Positions 47,085 to 60,119 of a stretch of DNA of 64,000 nucleotides are shown one piece after another. Origin of the DNA: Brachynemurus nebulosus (taxonomy: Eukaryota; Arthropoda; Insecta; Neuroptera; Myrmeleontidae); the NCBI GenBank assembly GCA_035578155.1, contig JAPWDM010000005.1, positions 30,558,108 through 30,622,107 on the forward strand. Direction: 5' to 3'. Position 1 is the stretch's first letter, and each line of letters starts with the position of its first letter. Under the pieces are notes generated by a model. That model made no database searches. It worked only from the letters and a program-made list of their open reading frames with translations, and was not told the origin of the DNA. The translations under genes were made by a program, and so were the position numbers.

Positions 47085-47602
47085 TGTAACGAGACCATTT
47101 CTGTATATCGCATATTTTTTGAAAATTGTACTGGTACTGTAAATAGTTATCGATGTAGATACCAAAACAGCGATTTTTAGAATTTTTATCGGTCTGTCTG
47201 TTCACGCATCACGCAAAAACTATTGGACGGATTTTAATGAAATCTGGTGTGATGATAACTTATTACCTAGGTACCAACATCTAGAACACCTTTTACTCCG
47301 AGAAAATTTCTCATTCCCACGGGAAAATGGAAAAACCATTTTGAGCATGTGCACACATTAGGCAAAAACTATTGGACGGATTTTAATAAAATTTGGTGTG
47401 GTAATAACTTATTACCAGGGCAACATTTAAGATACTTTTTACTCCTCATTCCCATGGGAAAATAGAAAAACGATTTTGAGCATGTGCATGCATTACACAA
47501 AAATTTTTATTCTTTGCAAGTTCTGTATAATTATTACAATTACATACTTCTCATTGAGTTTATAACAATGCTTTACGTGAACGACGGCGTTGGTACGGCT
47601 AG
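47085..47602 (-). mobile_element. ACTAGCTGTACCCGCGACAT dispersed repeat, copy 2
   Basis: Inverted relative to 19698-20235. It runs from TAACGAGACCATTTCTGTAT through TCGGTCTGTCTGTTCACGC and two copies of AAAACTATTGGACGGATTTT, ending near ACGGCTAGTATT. The tandem internal duplication is present here too. Confidence 0.75.
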
Positions 47603-47629
47603 TATTACAAAAAAATGCTCTTAAACTAT

Positions 47630-47763
47630 TTTTAGCGAATTTCCAGAAAGAATTCTGGAAATTCAGCTATTATGGTGTTAGCCATAGTCGAAGTTCAGCC
47701 CGAAAATATGGCAGAAATTTGTTTTGAGGTCCCTAGAGCCCAAAAATAACATTCACTAAAATT

Positions 47764-47798
<35 letters not shown>

Positions 47799-48100
47799 TT
47801 ATGTATTTATGTATCAGCACGATAGCGCTTCAGGAAAAACTGCTAGTTTTACGAAATTTGGTGACAACGTTGGAAGTCCAAAAATCTTGGATGAGTTCTT
47901 CAGCCAAAAACGTCGGCGCTCAGGAACATGGTTTTTTGAGCATTTTTCGTGAAAATGAGTTTTTGGCCAAAATTTGCTATAATTTAAAAGTTTTTGTCAA
48001 ATTTTTTTACACCATTGCAAAGACGGGAAAAAATGACATAAAAAAGGTTTTGGAACTATTATTCTAGGTTAGCTAGTTTTTGAGAAAATAAGAAAAAAAA
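47630..48100 (+). mobile_element. Helentron/DINE-like element, copy 2, 3'-truncated
   Basis: Starts TTAGCGAATTTCCAGAAAGA with the same hairpin as copy 1. It has a shorter (TA)n/(TATG)n tract at 47762-47812, and loses similarity near 48100, before the GGAAATTCGCTA 3' subterminal repeat. The 88-aa ORF at 47801-48067 is within it and is not conserved in the other copies. Confidence 0.65.
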
Positions 48101-48284
48101 AAGTCAATTTATTTTCTATAATTTTAGTGTGTTTACAACTGTGGTGTATGTGTATAATCATATAATGTGTATGTATGTATATAACTCACTATAACTGCAA
48201 TAGTATACGTATATCTATGTATGTGAATGTATTTGTACCTCTAATATACATATTTTTCAAATAAGTACATCACTGTTGACAGTT

Positions 48285-48842
<558 letters not shown>

Positions 48843-49439
48843 TTAAACTTGATTTGATAATTTAAAACAACGCTGGCGAAGCGCTAGGTAAAACTAGTTT
48901 TATTATATCAGGCACATCAAACACCCTGTATAAATAACTACCCTTCATTGAAAGCAGTACAAAATAATTAACACTGATAATAAATGGTAATATTTTCATG
49001 TAAGTCAATGATAATTTACCGGTACAAAATATATATTTTTTTTACAACAGTATTTTAAAATTTACGGCTCGCATCACCTGACATTTTTCCTTCAATAAAA
49101 CTGACATTACTGAATTGAAACAGTTAATTCTGATGATGAATAAAAATATTTTATAGTAATTAAAAGACCATTCAGTACTTTTGTGCTTTTATTATGTTAC
49201 GAAAGGCAATTTAAAATTATTTGCCTATATAATTTATGTATTCCGGTTTTGGTGGCAATTATGTAGAAGGCAATGTTAAAAAAAAAAAAAAATTCGGTGG
49301 ATTTTGACTTAAATACAGTTTTTATTAGTGTCTTTTGATCCTAAATAGGGGACTAATTAAGTTTGCTATAAATTGATTCAGCTTGTAAATTCAACGATTT
49401 TTTTAGCGTAGCAGCTTGAATTTAAGCTTAAAAACTGTA
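48843..49439. other. Non-coding stretch
   Basis: No supportable gene. CACCCTGTATA near 48920 is an isolated TIR-like word. Confidence 0.4.
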
Positions 49440-49830
49440 AATGGATTAATAGAATGATGAAACTGGAATCGAATTGTAAATTGTTGAAAACGTTGTTTTC
49501 ATTTTCGTCAAAATTAGGCCTGTAGGAGGACTAGAAAAAGACTTTTATCGAGTCAGCCATATTTCTAAAGAACATTTCGTCAACTTGACAGAAAAAAGGA
49601 GACTTACACTTCCAAATTACCCTCATTCAACTTGTTATTCCAATTCAAAGCGTCTCCATGAAGCTTAATTGGGAGTAAAGGGATTTTTTTGAATTCGATG
49701 ACGTCATGAAGGTTAAAAAAAATTTTTAATGTCTGAAAAATCGTAAAAAAGTGATAGAAGGATGAACCTGGTAACAAATTTTAAATTTTCGGCGTCCTTC
49801 CTTTCATTTCTGTCAAAATAAGACATGTAG
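49440..49830 (+). repeat. GATGACGTCACC tandem repeat family, array C
   Basis: Contains GTCAAAATTAGGCCTGTAGG / ACTAGAAAAAGACTTTTATC, CATATTTCTAAAGAACATTTC, TTACACTTCCAAATTACCCT, CTCCATGAAGCTTAATT and GATGACGTCATGAAGG, in the same order as array B. About one and a half units. Confidence 0.7.
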
Positions 49831-51373
49831 AACCAAGCGCCGATACAGACGGAGGAGGTCATAAGTACATTTCTTAAAATTTTTCAGACTGAATCCGCCT
49901 CTGACGAACTAAAATGTATACAGGGAAGTAAACAATTATGCAATTAAAAAACAGAAATTATAGAAACAATTAATTAAATTAAAGCTACCTAAAACAGAAA
50001 AAGCATTTTCATAAAAAAGCAAACCATTTTTTAAAATTATTTCTACGTCCTTTTTTTTATTTTTAGGTAATCAACTTAAAAAATACAAGCAATAAAAAAG
50101 CACCATATTCAATATCAAAAGAAATAGAGGCAAAAAAAAACCAGTAGTAAATGTAGTTATATTTATTTTTTTTATGTTGAGTAGCTCTTTTTCACACTGC
50201 TACCAACATAAATATCAAACGGAAAGATAAGATACCAACATATAAGTAACAAAATGTTCTAAATATAACATTTACTGACTCGTATATTTGCCTTGTAAGA
50301 TAGAGTGTAAAGTTGCAACCATTAACGTCTTATCGCTATGTGCACATATATATTCATGTATGTATATATTTTACAGTACGATTACAAAAGTATTATCCGT
50401 GGGGTAGAGTTGGAATACTTATAGAAAAGGATTGGGCCATACTCAAATGGCGATATTGTTATTTTTAGTTTGAATTTAGTTAATATCTCTCTAATTTTGC
50501 TTCTCATACTACTAAAAAAGCGGAAGCATTGTGACCACTTTCAAAATATGAAAAATTTTCCCCTCAAAAATAACAATTTTCACGCGTATTGAACATTTTG
50601 GAACTTTTTGAACAATTTTGATTTCGTGTCGATTCGCTCATTTGCTCCAAAGCAAATGGCATAGCTTCGAAACTGTTCGAGATTGTTTTTGACGAAATCA
50701 TTAGAAATTGTGTGGTTTGATTTCTAGACAGTCTCCTACAAATTTCGTCGCAAATGCAGTGCGATAGCCGTGAAAGCCTTTTAAATGTCAATGTCTTATT
50801 TGCTACTAGTCCCATTTCGCTCAAATTTTGAGAGTATTTACGGATTAAGCCATTAGTAGGCATGATTCTTTCTAAATTTCAATATAAGTAGAGTAATGAT
50901 AGTTACTGGGTACACACAAACGTAAAATATGTTCACACTGAGTGCATCGAATAAACTTCATGTTTTTCATATTACTTAAATATTTTAATTTTTTGAAATT
51001 ATTTAATAGTTTGAAGGGCCAAATAATGTCTCTTGGTTTCCTTTCGAATTCTCTTTGATTTGACATTTAGGCCGTCGAAAGGACGGAGTATCCAGGGCCT
51101 GGGTTCGAAGAAGAGGCCCGACGTTTCTGTTTTATTTGTTTTTTTTTGTTTCCAATTATGAGATAATTTTGTCCTTTTTTTACCCTTTACTCTCTCCACG
51201 GCCCTGTTGACATTTCAAATGAAAGTTATGTCGTTAGTCTTTTCGTAATTTCTAAAAGTTAAGAAACAGTTTACCCTATTTTTGTCTTAAAGGTATTCTT
51301 CTTTCAAACAAAACATCAATAATATGTTAAGACACGAAATTTAAGGTAAGATGCAACTTAAGCACAAAATTAC
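49831..51373 (-). other. Presumed intron start or intergenic DNA, with an unrecognised ORF
   Basis: This is immediately 3' of the 51.4 kb exon on the minus strand, so it should begin an intron if that exon is real. A 99-aa serine-rich minus ORF at 50564-50863 ends SKSSKMFNTRENCYF. It is on the same strand but I see no convincing acceptor or domain, and I do not join it to the exon. Confidence 0.3.
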
Positions 51374-51568
51374 CTTAATGGCTGAACAAACGTCTGTTTC
51401 GAGTACGAGGAAGCTGTGTGCCACCGCCTCTCTCATTGACATTGTACTTCTCAACTCTTGAATCAGTTTCTTACTATACTTCCGTAATATCAAATTTTCA
51501 TAGCAGCCCTCTACTTCAGCCAGTATATTACCGTAAATAGACCAAGCGGGTTTGAGTGGCGATACCAT
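51374..51568 (-). CDS. First coding exon of an unidentified gene, 65 codons
   Basis: ATG at 51568-51566 sits in a good context (AAAATGG). The frame encodes exactly 65 residues, starting MVSPLKPAWSIYGNILAEVE and ending LETDVCSAIK, and stops at AAG/GTAATT (51374/51373), a consensus splice donor in phase 0. Past the donor the frame continues only about 11 codons to a stop. The peptide is soluble-looking, with an amphipathic, charge-balanced helix region (residues 16-58). Its DNA is G+C-richer than its surroundings. No upstream in-frame ATG exists. The apparent longer ORF (to 51772) reads through a microsatellite. I do not recognise the protein; the next exon should lie to the left and is not identified. 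Confidence 0.6.
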
Positions 51569-51608
51569 TTTCACATTAAATAGAAACGAATGGTGGTGAA
51601 TGAAGCAC

Positions 51609-51640
<32 letters not shown>

Positions 51641-52000
51641 AGAAGAGAGAATATGGCGGCAAATGGCGTGGGATGGCAAGAGGCGGCAAGAATGCGAGGA
51701 TGACGAAAATGAAAGAACAAGCGATACAGGCAAGTATAGGTAGAAATAGCTCGAGAAGGGGAGGAAGGGCACTAACCGAAATTGCAGTCGTATTTCTTCA
51801 CACTAGTTGTGAGAAGAGAAATATCGTCCATAAGTATAACTGCGAACGTTCTCTGAAAGTAAGTATAGATAGAGGAGATACTACGACTTCGACTACTACA
51901 ACATCGTCGTATTCCCGGGGTTGATATCTCAATAATATATCGTCGCGAAATATATAACTTGCTGTTAGAAAATTCTACGTGTGTATATGGCGGAGAGTAC
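51569..52000 (-). promoter_or_regulatory. Probable 5'UTR and promoter region of the 51.4 kb exon
   Basis: This G+C-richer block lies upstream of the exon. It has pyrimidine-rich stretches on the coding strand (TTCTCTCTTCTCACACAC), GCCGCCATATT near 51655, and a (CA)n tract. A TATATATTTCGCGACG segment lies near 51950. No exact start site can be assigned. The plus-strand 102-aa and minus-strand 77-aa ORFs here are low-complexity. Confidence 0.35.
51613..51640. repeat. (TG)14 microsatellite
   Basis: Fourteen uninterrupted TG units, in the leader region of the minus-strand exon. Confidence 0.95.
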
Positions 52001-52247
52001 AGCACGTTATAAGTATTATAAAGTTCTATTTAAAATGGATATATATTTTGATTTTTATTGTTTTTATTATTATTATATGTTGTTGCATTTTGTCTAGAAT
52101 AATTATGTCCGTAACATATATTTATAAAATTGAATTTAAAATTGTTCAAACATCATAACATCTTAAAACGAAACGTTCTAATCATTTCACACACTGAGAT
52201 ATACAATGACTTAAATCCTAATTATATAGCCAGAGATAACTTATAAG

Positions 52248-52934
52248 TAGACTTGGGAGAACAGTGGTCCCTAACAGAATCGCCATATAAAATATTTTGA
52301 ACTGGGGGGCTATAAATTTTATTACAAGGCTGAGGATTTTCCCCTGGATTTGATGACTAGCCTAAGGAAGCTTTAAAGAACAAATCAGTAAAAATCAAAA
52401 ATTACCCATTTTTCATAATTTAATGTATAATTTTAATTTTAAAAATAATTTTAAAAAAATTAATGTTGAATAAATAAGTGGTCGACTGTAATCGAAATTA
52501 ATTTAGACGAATTCAAAACATTTATAATGTAAACAATATCTCTATTTCCTTTGTGATTATTTAAATAATATGTATATGTCACCTTCTTTATACCTGCTTT
52601 AATATAAACAAAATTAATTGTATTAGTAGATTGTATCACTCTAGTAGGTCGCTCACAAGATTGAACATGGTTTTGTTTTTGCATTAGAAAACTATAAAGA
52701 TATGTATGTACATATAACAAGCAAAATGATTCATAATATTGACAATTAAAAAACACAAGCAGACACAAAATAACATTAACGATGTGGTATTAATAGCAAA
52801 ACGTCGTAAAACTGATTTTTAGATTAATAATATTTTTACGTTTTATGACAGCCCTCCAGTTCTATTATGGCAGCCCCCCAGTACAAAATATTTTATATGG
52901 CGACTCTGTTAGGGACCTTTTCTTCCCATCTCTG
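52248..52934. mobile_element. hAT-type non-autonomous element, 687 bp
   Basis: CTTATAAG flanks both ends (52240-52247, 52935-52942), an 8-bp duplication as made by hAT transposons. The left end is TAGACTTGGGAGAACAGTGG and the right end read inward CAGAGATGGGAAGAAAAGG. YAGaGaTGGGAA is a common hAT terminus. The inner TIR continues GGTCCCTAACAGARTCGCC and ATATAAAATATTTTG. Because CTTATAAG is itself palindromic, the exact boundary has some ambiguity. A 102-aa minus ORF inside shows no transposase motif. Confidence 0.75.
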
Positions 52935-52942
52935 CTTATAAG

Positions 52943-55134
52943 CAATCGTGGAATTTAGATATGCGAAGCAGTGATGAAATGTACCTTACCTACTTACCGA
53001 GAACCATAGGTGTTGATTTTGTGACCACGAATGCAATTTAAGTATCCGAATCATAAATTCTCAGGCACAAACAACAAATACACAAGACACAAAAAACAAA
53101 TAAAAAATAACAAAGCTTAAAGAAGTAATTTTAACTTATTTCTACAAAGAAATCTAATTTTTATAACGGTAAGCGATTACTTACGTCCTTAAGGAGACAA
53201 TAAAATTTTTATGACTTCTTATTTTTTGTGATTATTGGAACCAGAATGGTAAATGTTGCTTAGACATCAAGTTACCTGCTACGTTAAGGCCAACTTACGA
53301 TTCAAGTGGTTGAAAACATAACTGCTGCCGGTAACCAAAATTTGTTTGGACAAACTGTCATATTTTTTAAATGACTAAATTTTTTCCAAATAAAAACGGG
53401 TAATTTCAAATTGTATCAGTTCCTTAGCTTTTAAAAAATATAGGCACTTTGGAGTCAAGTTTGAATCAATGTGCAACATAATTAATAAAATCTTGAGGCG
53501 TTTGATTAAGTTTGGTAACTACTGAGAAGTAAAGTAAAGTAGCTATTTACAACTGAAACAGAAATAGTTAATAATAACGCCTCAAGGCTATTATAAATTA
53601 TGCTGTATATTGCTTCGAGCTTCTCTCCAAAGTATTTTATACTTTTTAGTCCATTTTTAAATAAAAGCTTAATTTATTAATTTTCCAATGGATTTTGACG
53701 ATTCTAACCCTGGAAACAAACATATTAAATTTTCTACTTTTCACAACAAAGTATAGTACGCACCATCATTACATCTTACAAAACAATTTATTTCTCTAAC
53801 AGCAAAATAATTTTAGTACAACCCAACTAGAACTCTATAAAATTTGGCAAATTTTTTTTTATTAAGTATGAGTTAAACTTTGGTGGTACTTTGTGATGGC
53901 AGCTAACACCTTTATCCGATTGACAACGATAACGGTAAAATGGTACCGAACATCGAATGAATAAGAAAAGGGTAAGCGAGATAGCACACTATCTCCATTC
54001 TTTACCACCCATCAACAAATTTCTCTAACCTCCTTGTTCGTGTAGCTATTCGAAATTGTTTGGATGGTGTAGGTGAGTTTATATCTTAACGAAACTACCT
54101 ATATTCCTGAAGGGTTTTCTCATTGCACGAACAGGTTCTATTACCTAACGAGGTGCATGACTCGACGCCGTGCGGCGCCGATGGCGTCCATAGCGTTTAC
54201 AAGTGTAAAGAACACCCATGAGATATTTATCCATATATAGATTATTCACATCAAATGGCTATCAACTCTTTCGTCGTCGTGTACCAGTGGCTATCTCTCT
54301 ATACCTGGCTATGTAACAGAGTAAATGTTTTAACAAATTTTATCTATATTGAAAATTGTACAGTTATCAATCGTGACATCGGAGTATTTCATCAATTTAA
54401 ATACAATTTTCTAAAGTAGTAAACAAGTGTAAACAGTTTACGAAATGTTTTTGCACGGAATTATTTTCAGACATCTTAATTTACAATTTATGAATGCGAT
54501 TAAAATTGTTCGAATAATATGATGACTCTTTTTTACATCTGACTTTTAAAACAAAAAGCAATATTTCATATGATTAATAATATTAATAACAAGATAATCA
54601 AATTCTTAAAATATTATTGATTGTATATTATAAAAGTTAATTGAGTTTTTAATAAGAGGTACAGAAAAAAAATAACAAAAAAACGACACAGTTGTTAAAA
54701 TAAAAATTTACAAACTGTAAAACCAGTTTCACATGATCGTAATTTATTGAGATTCCGAAAAAAAACTAGGTACCCCTATAATTTCAATATGTTAAACCGT
54801 CAGTACATTTTTTAGACCTATTCATTTTTAAACCCCATTTACGAAATATTATTGAGTTTCAAAAGAAGATTTATTTGGCGTGTCTGTTGATTTAAAAAAT
54901 CTGAAAAATTACGAATACTAGTACTTACTAAAACACTCAATTAAAATTGTTTCGGCTACATTGTGATGGTAACTTTAGAGAGTACAAGTAACGAAATTTT
55001 TGAAAATTCAAATGTTACTTTAAAGTAGCGAAAATGGTCTTTATTAAATGAAATGTTGTATTTAAGTCCAAATCATTTAGGGAAGTGCTGGAAAACGGAT
55101 AAAAAAATTTTTCGTTTTTTGTAAGTAAACTTTT
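52943..55134. other. Non-coding stretch with a small G+C-rich patch
   Basis: Positions about 54140-54320 (with GACGCCGTGCGGCGCCGATG) are unusually G+C-rich, but no frame longer than about 25 codons is convincing on either strand. It could be a promoter or a UTR. The rest is AT-rich with no gene seen. Confidence 0.35.
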
Positions 55135-55402
55135 TACTCGTTGTAAGCAACTCAAAAATTGAAATAGAATCATATGCCTAAAATGACTAAAATGAGTAAA
55201 TGAATCATATCTAAAATGAGTAAGATATGGAGGGGTCAGTGTAAAAGTGAATTTTTTTTTTAAAAATGCCTTTTTCGTTAAAGAGTTGTAATTTCTTAAA
55301 CTTTAAACGTATTTTCAGAAAAAAAATTTTTTATGGACTTGGTTCACTTTAGCACTGACCCCTCCATATATGATTCTATTTCAAGTTGCTTACAACGAGT
55401 AA
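55135..55402. repeat. Imperfect foldback, about 270 bp
   Basis: TACTCGTTGTAAGCAACT at the left matches the inverse of GTTGCTTACAACGAGTA at the right. ATATGGAGGGGTCAGTG (55227) matches the inverse of CACTGACCCCTCCATAT. The left arm holds an extra segment in which GAATCATAT..CTAAAATGA is tandemly repeated, absent from the right arm. Confidence 0.7.
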
Positions 55403-56461
55403 TAAGTGTATCTCCCAAAGTAATTCCAAGTACCCATCGTGTGGCATATCGTTAGAAAGATCCCTTCAAGTTTAATATGTATAAGGGATGACATCACGTA
55501 ATTGACTATCAAGTAAGACGTTCAAATATACTTATCTTTTCGATAATAAACGATAAAAAATGTACTTAATCTGTGAGTCGCCAATTCCATTAATCCATTA
55601 AAACACTGAAGAACCCCTAGTTTATTAAAAAAAAAAATTTGTTTGATAATTAATAACATTTTGGACTAATTTGCCACCTGAATTAAGTGTATAGTACCAA
55701 CTTTCTGAATATAGTTTAATTAGTTCCATCTACATCAGTATTTTTGTAAACTGTAAAGCTTCTAGCTTAAAAATAAAATAAAAAATTTTGACTGTGTGAC
55801 TATGTCTTTATAAAAATAACATACATTTTGGAAAAAGAGGAAACAGAATTATAATATAACATCAACCACTTCAACTAAGTACATCGATGAAATTGGCACA
55901 TTTAATTATACAAAAATAAATGTATTTACAAGTAAATAAATTAAATATGATAATTTTTAATTAAATATAAATATTTTACACCTGTAATATTTAATCATTT
56001 TTATTTAATAAATATATTATTTATTTTATTCGATGTTGCATATTTAAAAAAAAAAATTATTTATTATTGAATATATATCTATTATCATTTAAAGAAGATA
56101 TTACTTGCGTTTTTAATTACGTCTAATAAAACTTAGTTATCTATCGTCAAATAGATAATAATATTAATTTGAAATTAAATGATTATCTAGAAAGCTTATA
56201 AGCTTACCACTGTTATAATAATTAGCTTAAGTAATTATAAACATATGTTTTTCAGTTTGGTATCAATTTCAAATAATTTTAATCGGATAATCTAAATTAA
56301 GAAAACATAGCGGTTCAGTGTAAGTCCCATAAAAATTTAATCCACCTGTATTCAGGTTTCTTTTTCATATATATTACCTAACACATTTTGACCTGATAAA
56401 TTATTAATAATATCGTGCGAAATTATGTTTATAAGTAGTGTACTTTATTAAAATCAAATTT
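55403..56461. other. Non-coding stretch
   Basis: Very AT-rich; no gene or repeat pair recognised. Confidence 0.4.
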
Positions 56462-56465
56462 TTAA

Positions 56466-57565
56466 AGTACCATCACAGTGTGATCGGCCGAAAGGAAGTA
56501 AATTTTCCCGATTTTTTTCGGATGGATAGGATGGTGGAGTGGGGATGAATTTTTTTTACGATTAATAACACTATTTGACAATACAAAAATATTTTTTTTT
56601 ATTCATTTTTATTTATTTTTTATAATTATTATAATTTTTTGAAAAAAGTGTCTTTAAAAAAGGACAGATATTGGTGCCCACAATTGCAGCCGCAGTTTTC
56701 ATCCGAAAAAAAGTAATTAAAAAATCAAATAGATTATCAATCTGTAGGTAAGTCGCTATGTACCTATGAGAGCTTTTTTTTTGAAATCTTTCTATTTTTC
56801 CACACGGAAAACTACATATAACAATTTAATACTTTTTGTTCAAACCGTGCCCACAATTTTTCAAATTGCGAAGAAAAAAAAAGCTGCCAATAGTACATAG
56901 CGGTTTACCTACGGACTGCTATTTGATTTTTTGTTCCAAATGAAAACTGCGGCAGCAATCGTGGGCACCACGGAGTAATGGAGACACAGCAACTATTTCT
57001 ATCATGAAATCTGCAGTGTGAATTTTTGTGTACCTAAGGCTACTAAGTAGTCACTCGCTCAGTGGCACTCACTGAGTATAGGTCAGTCAGAAAACAATGG
57101 ATTGGATTGTTATGTTGGTTGTGTTGACATTTTTACATCCCCACACATAGCGTCGTGATATTACACATACGTATGCGAATACGATCACGTGACGGCCACC
57201 ATTATCTTAGATTACGCACACATACACAGTTTAGCGCGCCAATACAAAGTAAACACCGTGCACGTATATAACATATTTTCTATCTCTTACTGGTTACACT
57301 GGTTCCAGTAGTATAGAGATAGATATGTTGTCTCTGCCTTACTCTGTGTTGGACACCAATTTCCGTTCTTTCTTAAAGACACTTTTTCCAAGAAATTATA
57401 ATAATTAAAAAAAATAAATAATAATGAATAAAAATAATATTTTTGTATTGTTAAATAGTGGTATTAATTGTAAGAAAAATTCATCCCCCTTCCACCAACC
57501 TATCCATCCAAAAAAAAATCGCGAAAATTGACTATTTTTCGGCCGATCACACTGTAATGGTACCT
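56466..57565. mobile_element. TTAA-flanked element with ~190-bp TIRs and a second foldback inside
   Basis: TTAA lies at 56462-56465 and 57566-57569. The outer TIRs (56466-56663 and 57360-57565) share CAGTGTGATCGGCCGAAA and GGATGGATAGG, then GATGAATTTTT, through to AAAAAGTGTCTTTAA. A second inverted repeat (56672-56790 with 56870-56970; GGTGCCCACAATTGCAGCCG at its start) lies just inside the left arm. Long TIRs without a transposase frame fit a foldback-type non-autonomous element. TTAA suggests Kolobok or piggyBac (inference). Confidence 0.75.
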
Positions 57566-57599
57566 TTAATAGTTCTACGCATCTAATTTCATTAGATAG

Positions 57600-57720
57600 A
57601 AAAAAGGTAATACTGAAAACTTACAAATAGCCTCAAATTTCATGTCTCTACGGGAAAAAATTTATGTGTTTAATGACGTCACCAAGACAAAATTTTAACT
57701 TTCTTCAATATTTGTTATTA
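57600..57720 (+). repeat. Decayed GATGACGTCACC family unit
   Basis: TCATGTCTCTACGGG..TTAATGACGTCACCAAG matches the second half of array units, including the TGACGTCA core. Confidence 0.5.
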
Positions 57721-58600
57721 ACTTAAGTGATATCATATATTTTTGCATTTTTCGTCTATAACAAGAATCGTTTTTTTTTCATCAATAAATAATATTAAAA
57801 CACTTTTCTATGATTTAATAAATTTTTGTAGGTAATTTTAACTTATAAAATTACTGTGTAATTACCAAGGTTGTAATTATTATATTTTTGTAATAAATAA
57901 TAGAATTTTTTTTTGTTAACTTATTATATCAAAAGTAACAAGTTCTCGACTGAAAAATTTTTTAACGCAGTCGTTACAAATGTTTCCGCTATTTATGATT
58001 TATTTCTAGCGAACATGAAAAGTTCATACAAACTTTTCAAAAAATAAGCTAATAATAAACTTGGTTATTTGCATTTATTATAGAAAAAAATAATCAAATG
58101 CAGGTGTAACCAAACATCGAAATTAGATAACTAAACTTATATGGACAAACTTTAAAGGTATGCCATTTAAAACCAATAATCTTCTGTGATTTTTGTGGTT
58201 AATGGTTTATGTTTGAAGACAGTTGTATCTGAGTTTGTCGCAAGTTGATCACATTATCAAAAAAAAAAAAAAAAAATTGTGTATGTAAAATTAGTAGTGA
58301 AACAGTGCAAGAATTAGGTTATACAATTTGTTTCGTTTATTGATCAAAAACCAGTTAAATTTAAATTGTTAGTTTACCAACTAATAATAGTATTTAATAC
58401 CTAAAATTGATAGTTTTCTAGACATTTCTTATTAAATTCTAATTTATTCACCTCAATTACATAGACTGAATAGGGTTGACAATATTTTAAAATTTTTTCG
58501 CAAAAACAAAAAAGAAAAATAGATTTTTGAAATGATAAAAATGAAAAATAAATTTACCAAAAATGAAATATGTCCATTCTATGTCATCTAATATACTAGA
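57721..58600. other. Non-coding stretch
   Basis: AT-rich with no supportable gene. Confidence 0.4.
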
Positions 58601-58603
58601 ATA

Positions 58604-59049
58604 CAGGGTGTAAAATAAATGACTCGTTCTTTTGAGGGGTGACTCACAGCACCCTATAGACACTAAAACCACAGGAATTTTTTCGAAATTAAGTTTGAGA
58701 AAATGCAAATTGACGTATGGCCTTGAGTAAATTATGCATAAATACCTTCTTTATATCAAAGGTACAAAATAATTTAATTGACTAAAATTCAGTAAAATTT
58801 TGTAAATATGTTAAGGTCGTAAATGTGTTTCCCAGATCTTTTTTAAAAAATAGAAAATTTATTTTACAAACATGAGATGATCAGAGCCGGATTAAAAAAA
58901 AATTTAAGTGCCCCTTTTTTGGCTCATATTTAGTATCAAATTTTTTCTGTTACAAAACAGTTTTCGTTCAAATTTATTAGCAAATATTAATTACTTGGGT
59001 GAGACCTACCCACTGTTTTCATAGCGAGATTTATATAGTTTACACCCTG
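58604..59049. mobile_element. TA-flanked MITE, 446 bp (CAGGGTGTAAA family)
   Basis: The left end CAGGGTGTAAAATAAATG and the right end read inward CAGGGTGTAAACTATATA have TA outside both (58602-58603, 59050-59051). The TIR is short (about 11-13 bases). The 73-aa ORF at 58487-58708 crosses the boundary and is incidental. Confidence 0.6.
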
Positions 59050-59051
59050 TA

Positions 59052-60119
59052 TGTATAGAAATCGAATAAACTTTCAAAAAATATACTTTTCACTTCGGCA
59101 TACCCTATCTACATTCTTAAAGGTGGATATCATAGTTCACGCTAAAAATCGGTGTTTGGTCATTCATACAAACAATAATCCTAATTTATACATACCTACA
59201 TAATATTCTTTTAATACATAATTTAAATTATTTAAAAAAAAAAATTGGACAAGTGTGTTAGACATGCGTTAAGTGAGGATTTCGTAGTCATTAGCTAGAA
59301 TTTTTCACAAGTTCCGAAATAAAATATTTCTTGCTTTTATTTAATGTTACAATTAGCCTTTAATTTGTTAATAATAAAATTAGAAGAATCTTTTACTTTT
59401 TGTACAAATTTTAAAAAATCAATAGGTATAACAGTTTTCAAACAACAACACTGTCTGTTAAATTCCATAAGACCCCACACTGATTATTAGAAATAGGCCT
59501 AGTGCGGGTAGGCCACCTAATGCAAATGTAGAGACATGACGAATTTATAAGGATTTCATTTTTGTATTACGAAGTCCTAAAAATACTGCATTTGGTCTCC
59601 ACATAAAGCTACAATCTACCATCCATATATCTATAATTATAAGAAATAAATAAAAATTAAAAGAAACAAAACAAAAAAATAAATAAAAAATAGAATTAAG
59701 CATTAAAAAAAAACACAGCCCCAAAAAAAAAAATCATAAATTAAAAATATACCTATTTGAAATTTGAATGACCGCCCCTGTACACTAATATCTTAACATC
59801 TTTATTAATTTCAAAAAATATGTTTAATGTGGTTTTAATAATTATATTCGGGTGATAAATTTTTTTTTTATTTTCTATACGCATAGACCGGGCATTGCCT
59901 AGGTTAATTAAAATTATATACTGAATGGGCCAAAAATTGTAGTCTTGAATTGTTCAAACATAAAACAATAGATACATATCTTAATGTGTTTTTGAGCAAT
60001 TTGATTTCGTCTAAGGAATATATCTACAACAAAATTTGAATATATTTTATTAAGAAATTTCACATATTCGTGTAAGTATAACCATGTATTTTAGAATTTC
60101 CATTATCTACTCAGAGGCA
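59052..60119. other. Non-coding stretch
   Basis: AT-rich with no supportable gene. Confidence 0.4.

Noticed and set aside
51569..51772. N-terminal extension of the minus-strand 143-aa ORF
   Set aside because: It has no ATG, is Ser/His/Thr-rich and runs through the (CA)n microsatellite. Only the part from the ATG at 51568 looks coding.
52460..52768. 102-aa ORF as hAT transposase remnant
   Set aside because: Located inside a hAT-type element but shows no BED finger, RW or dimerisation motif.
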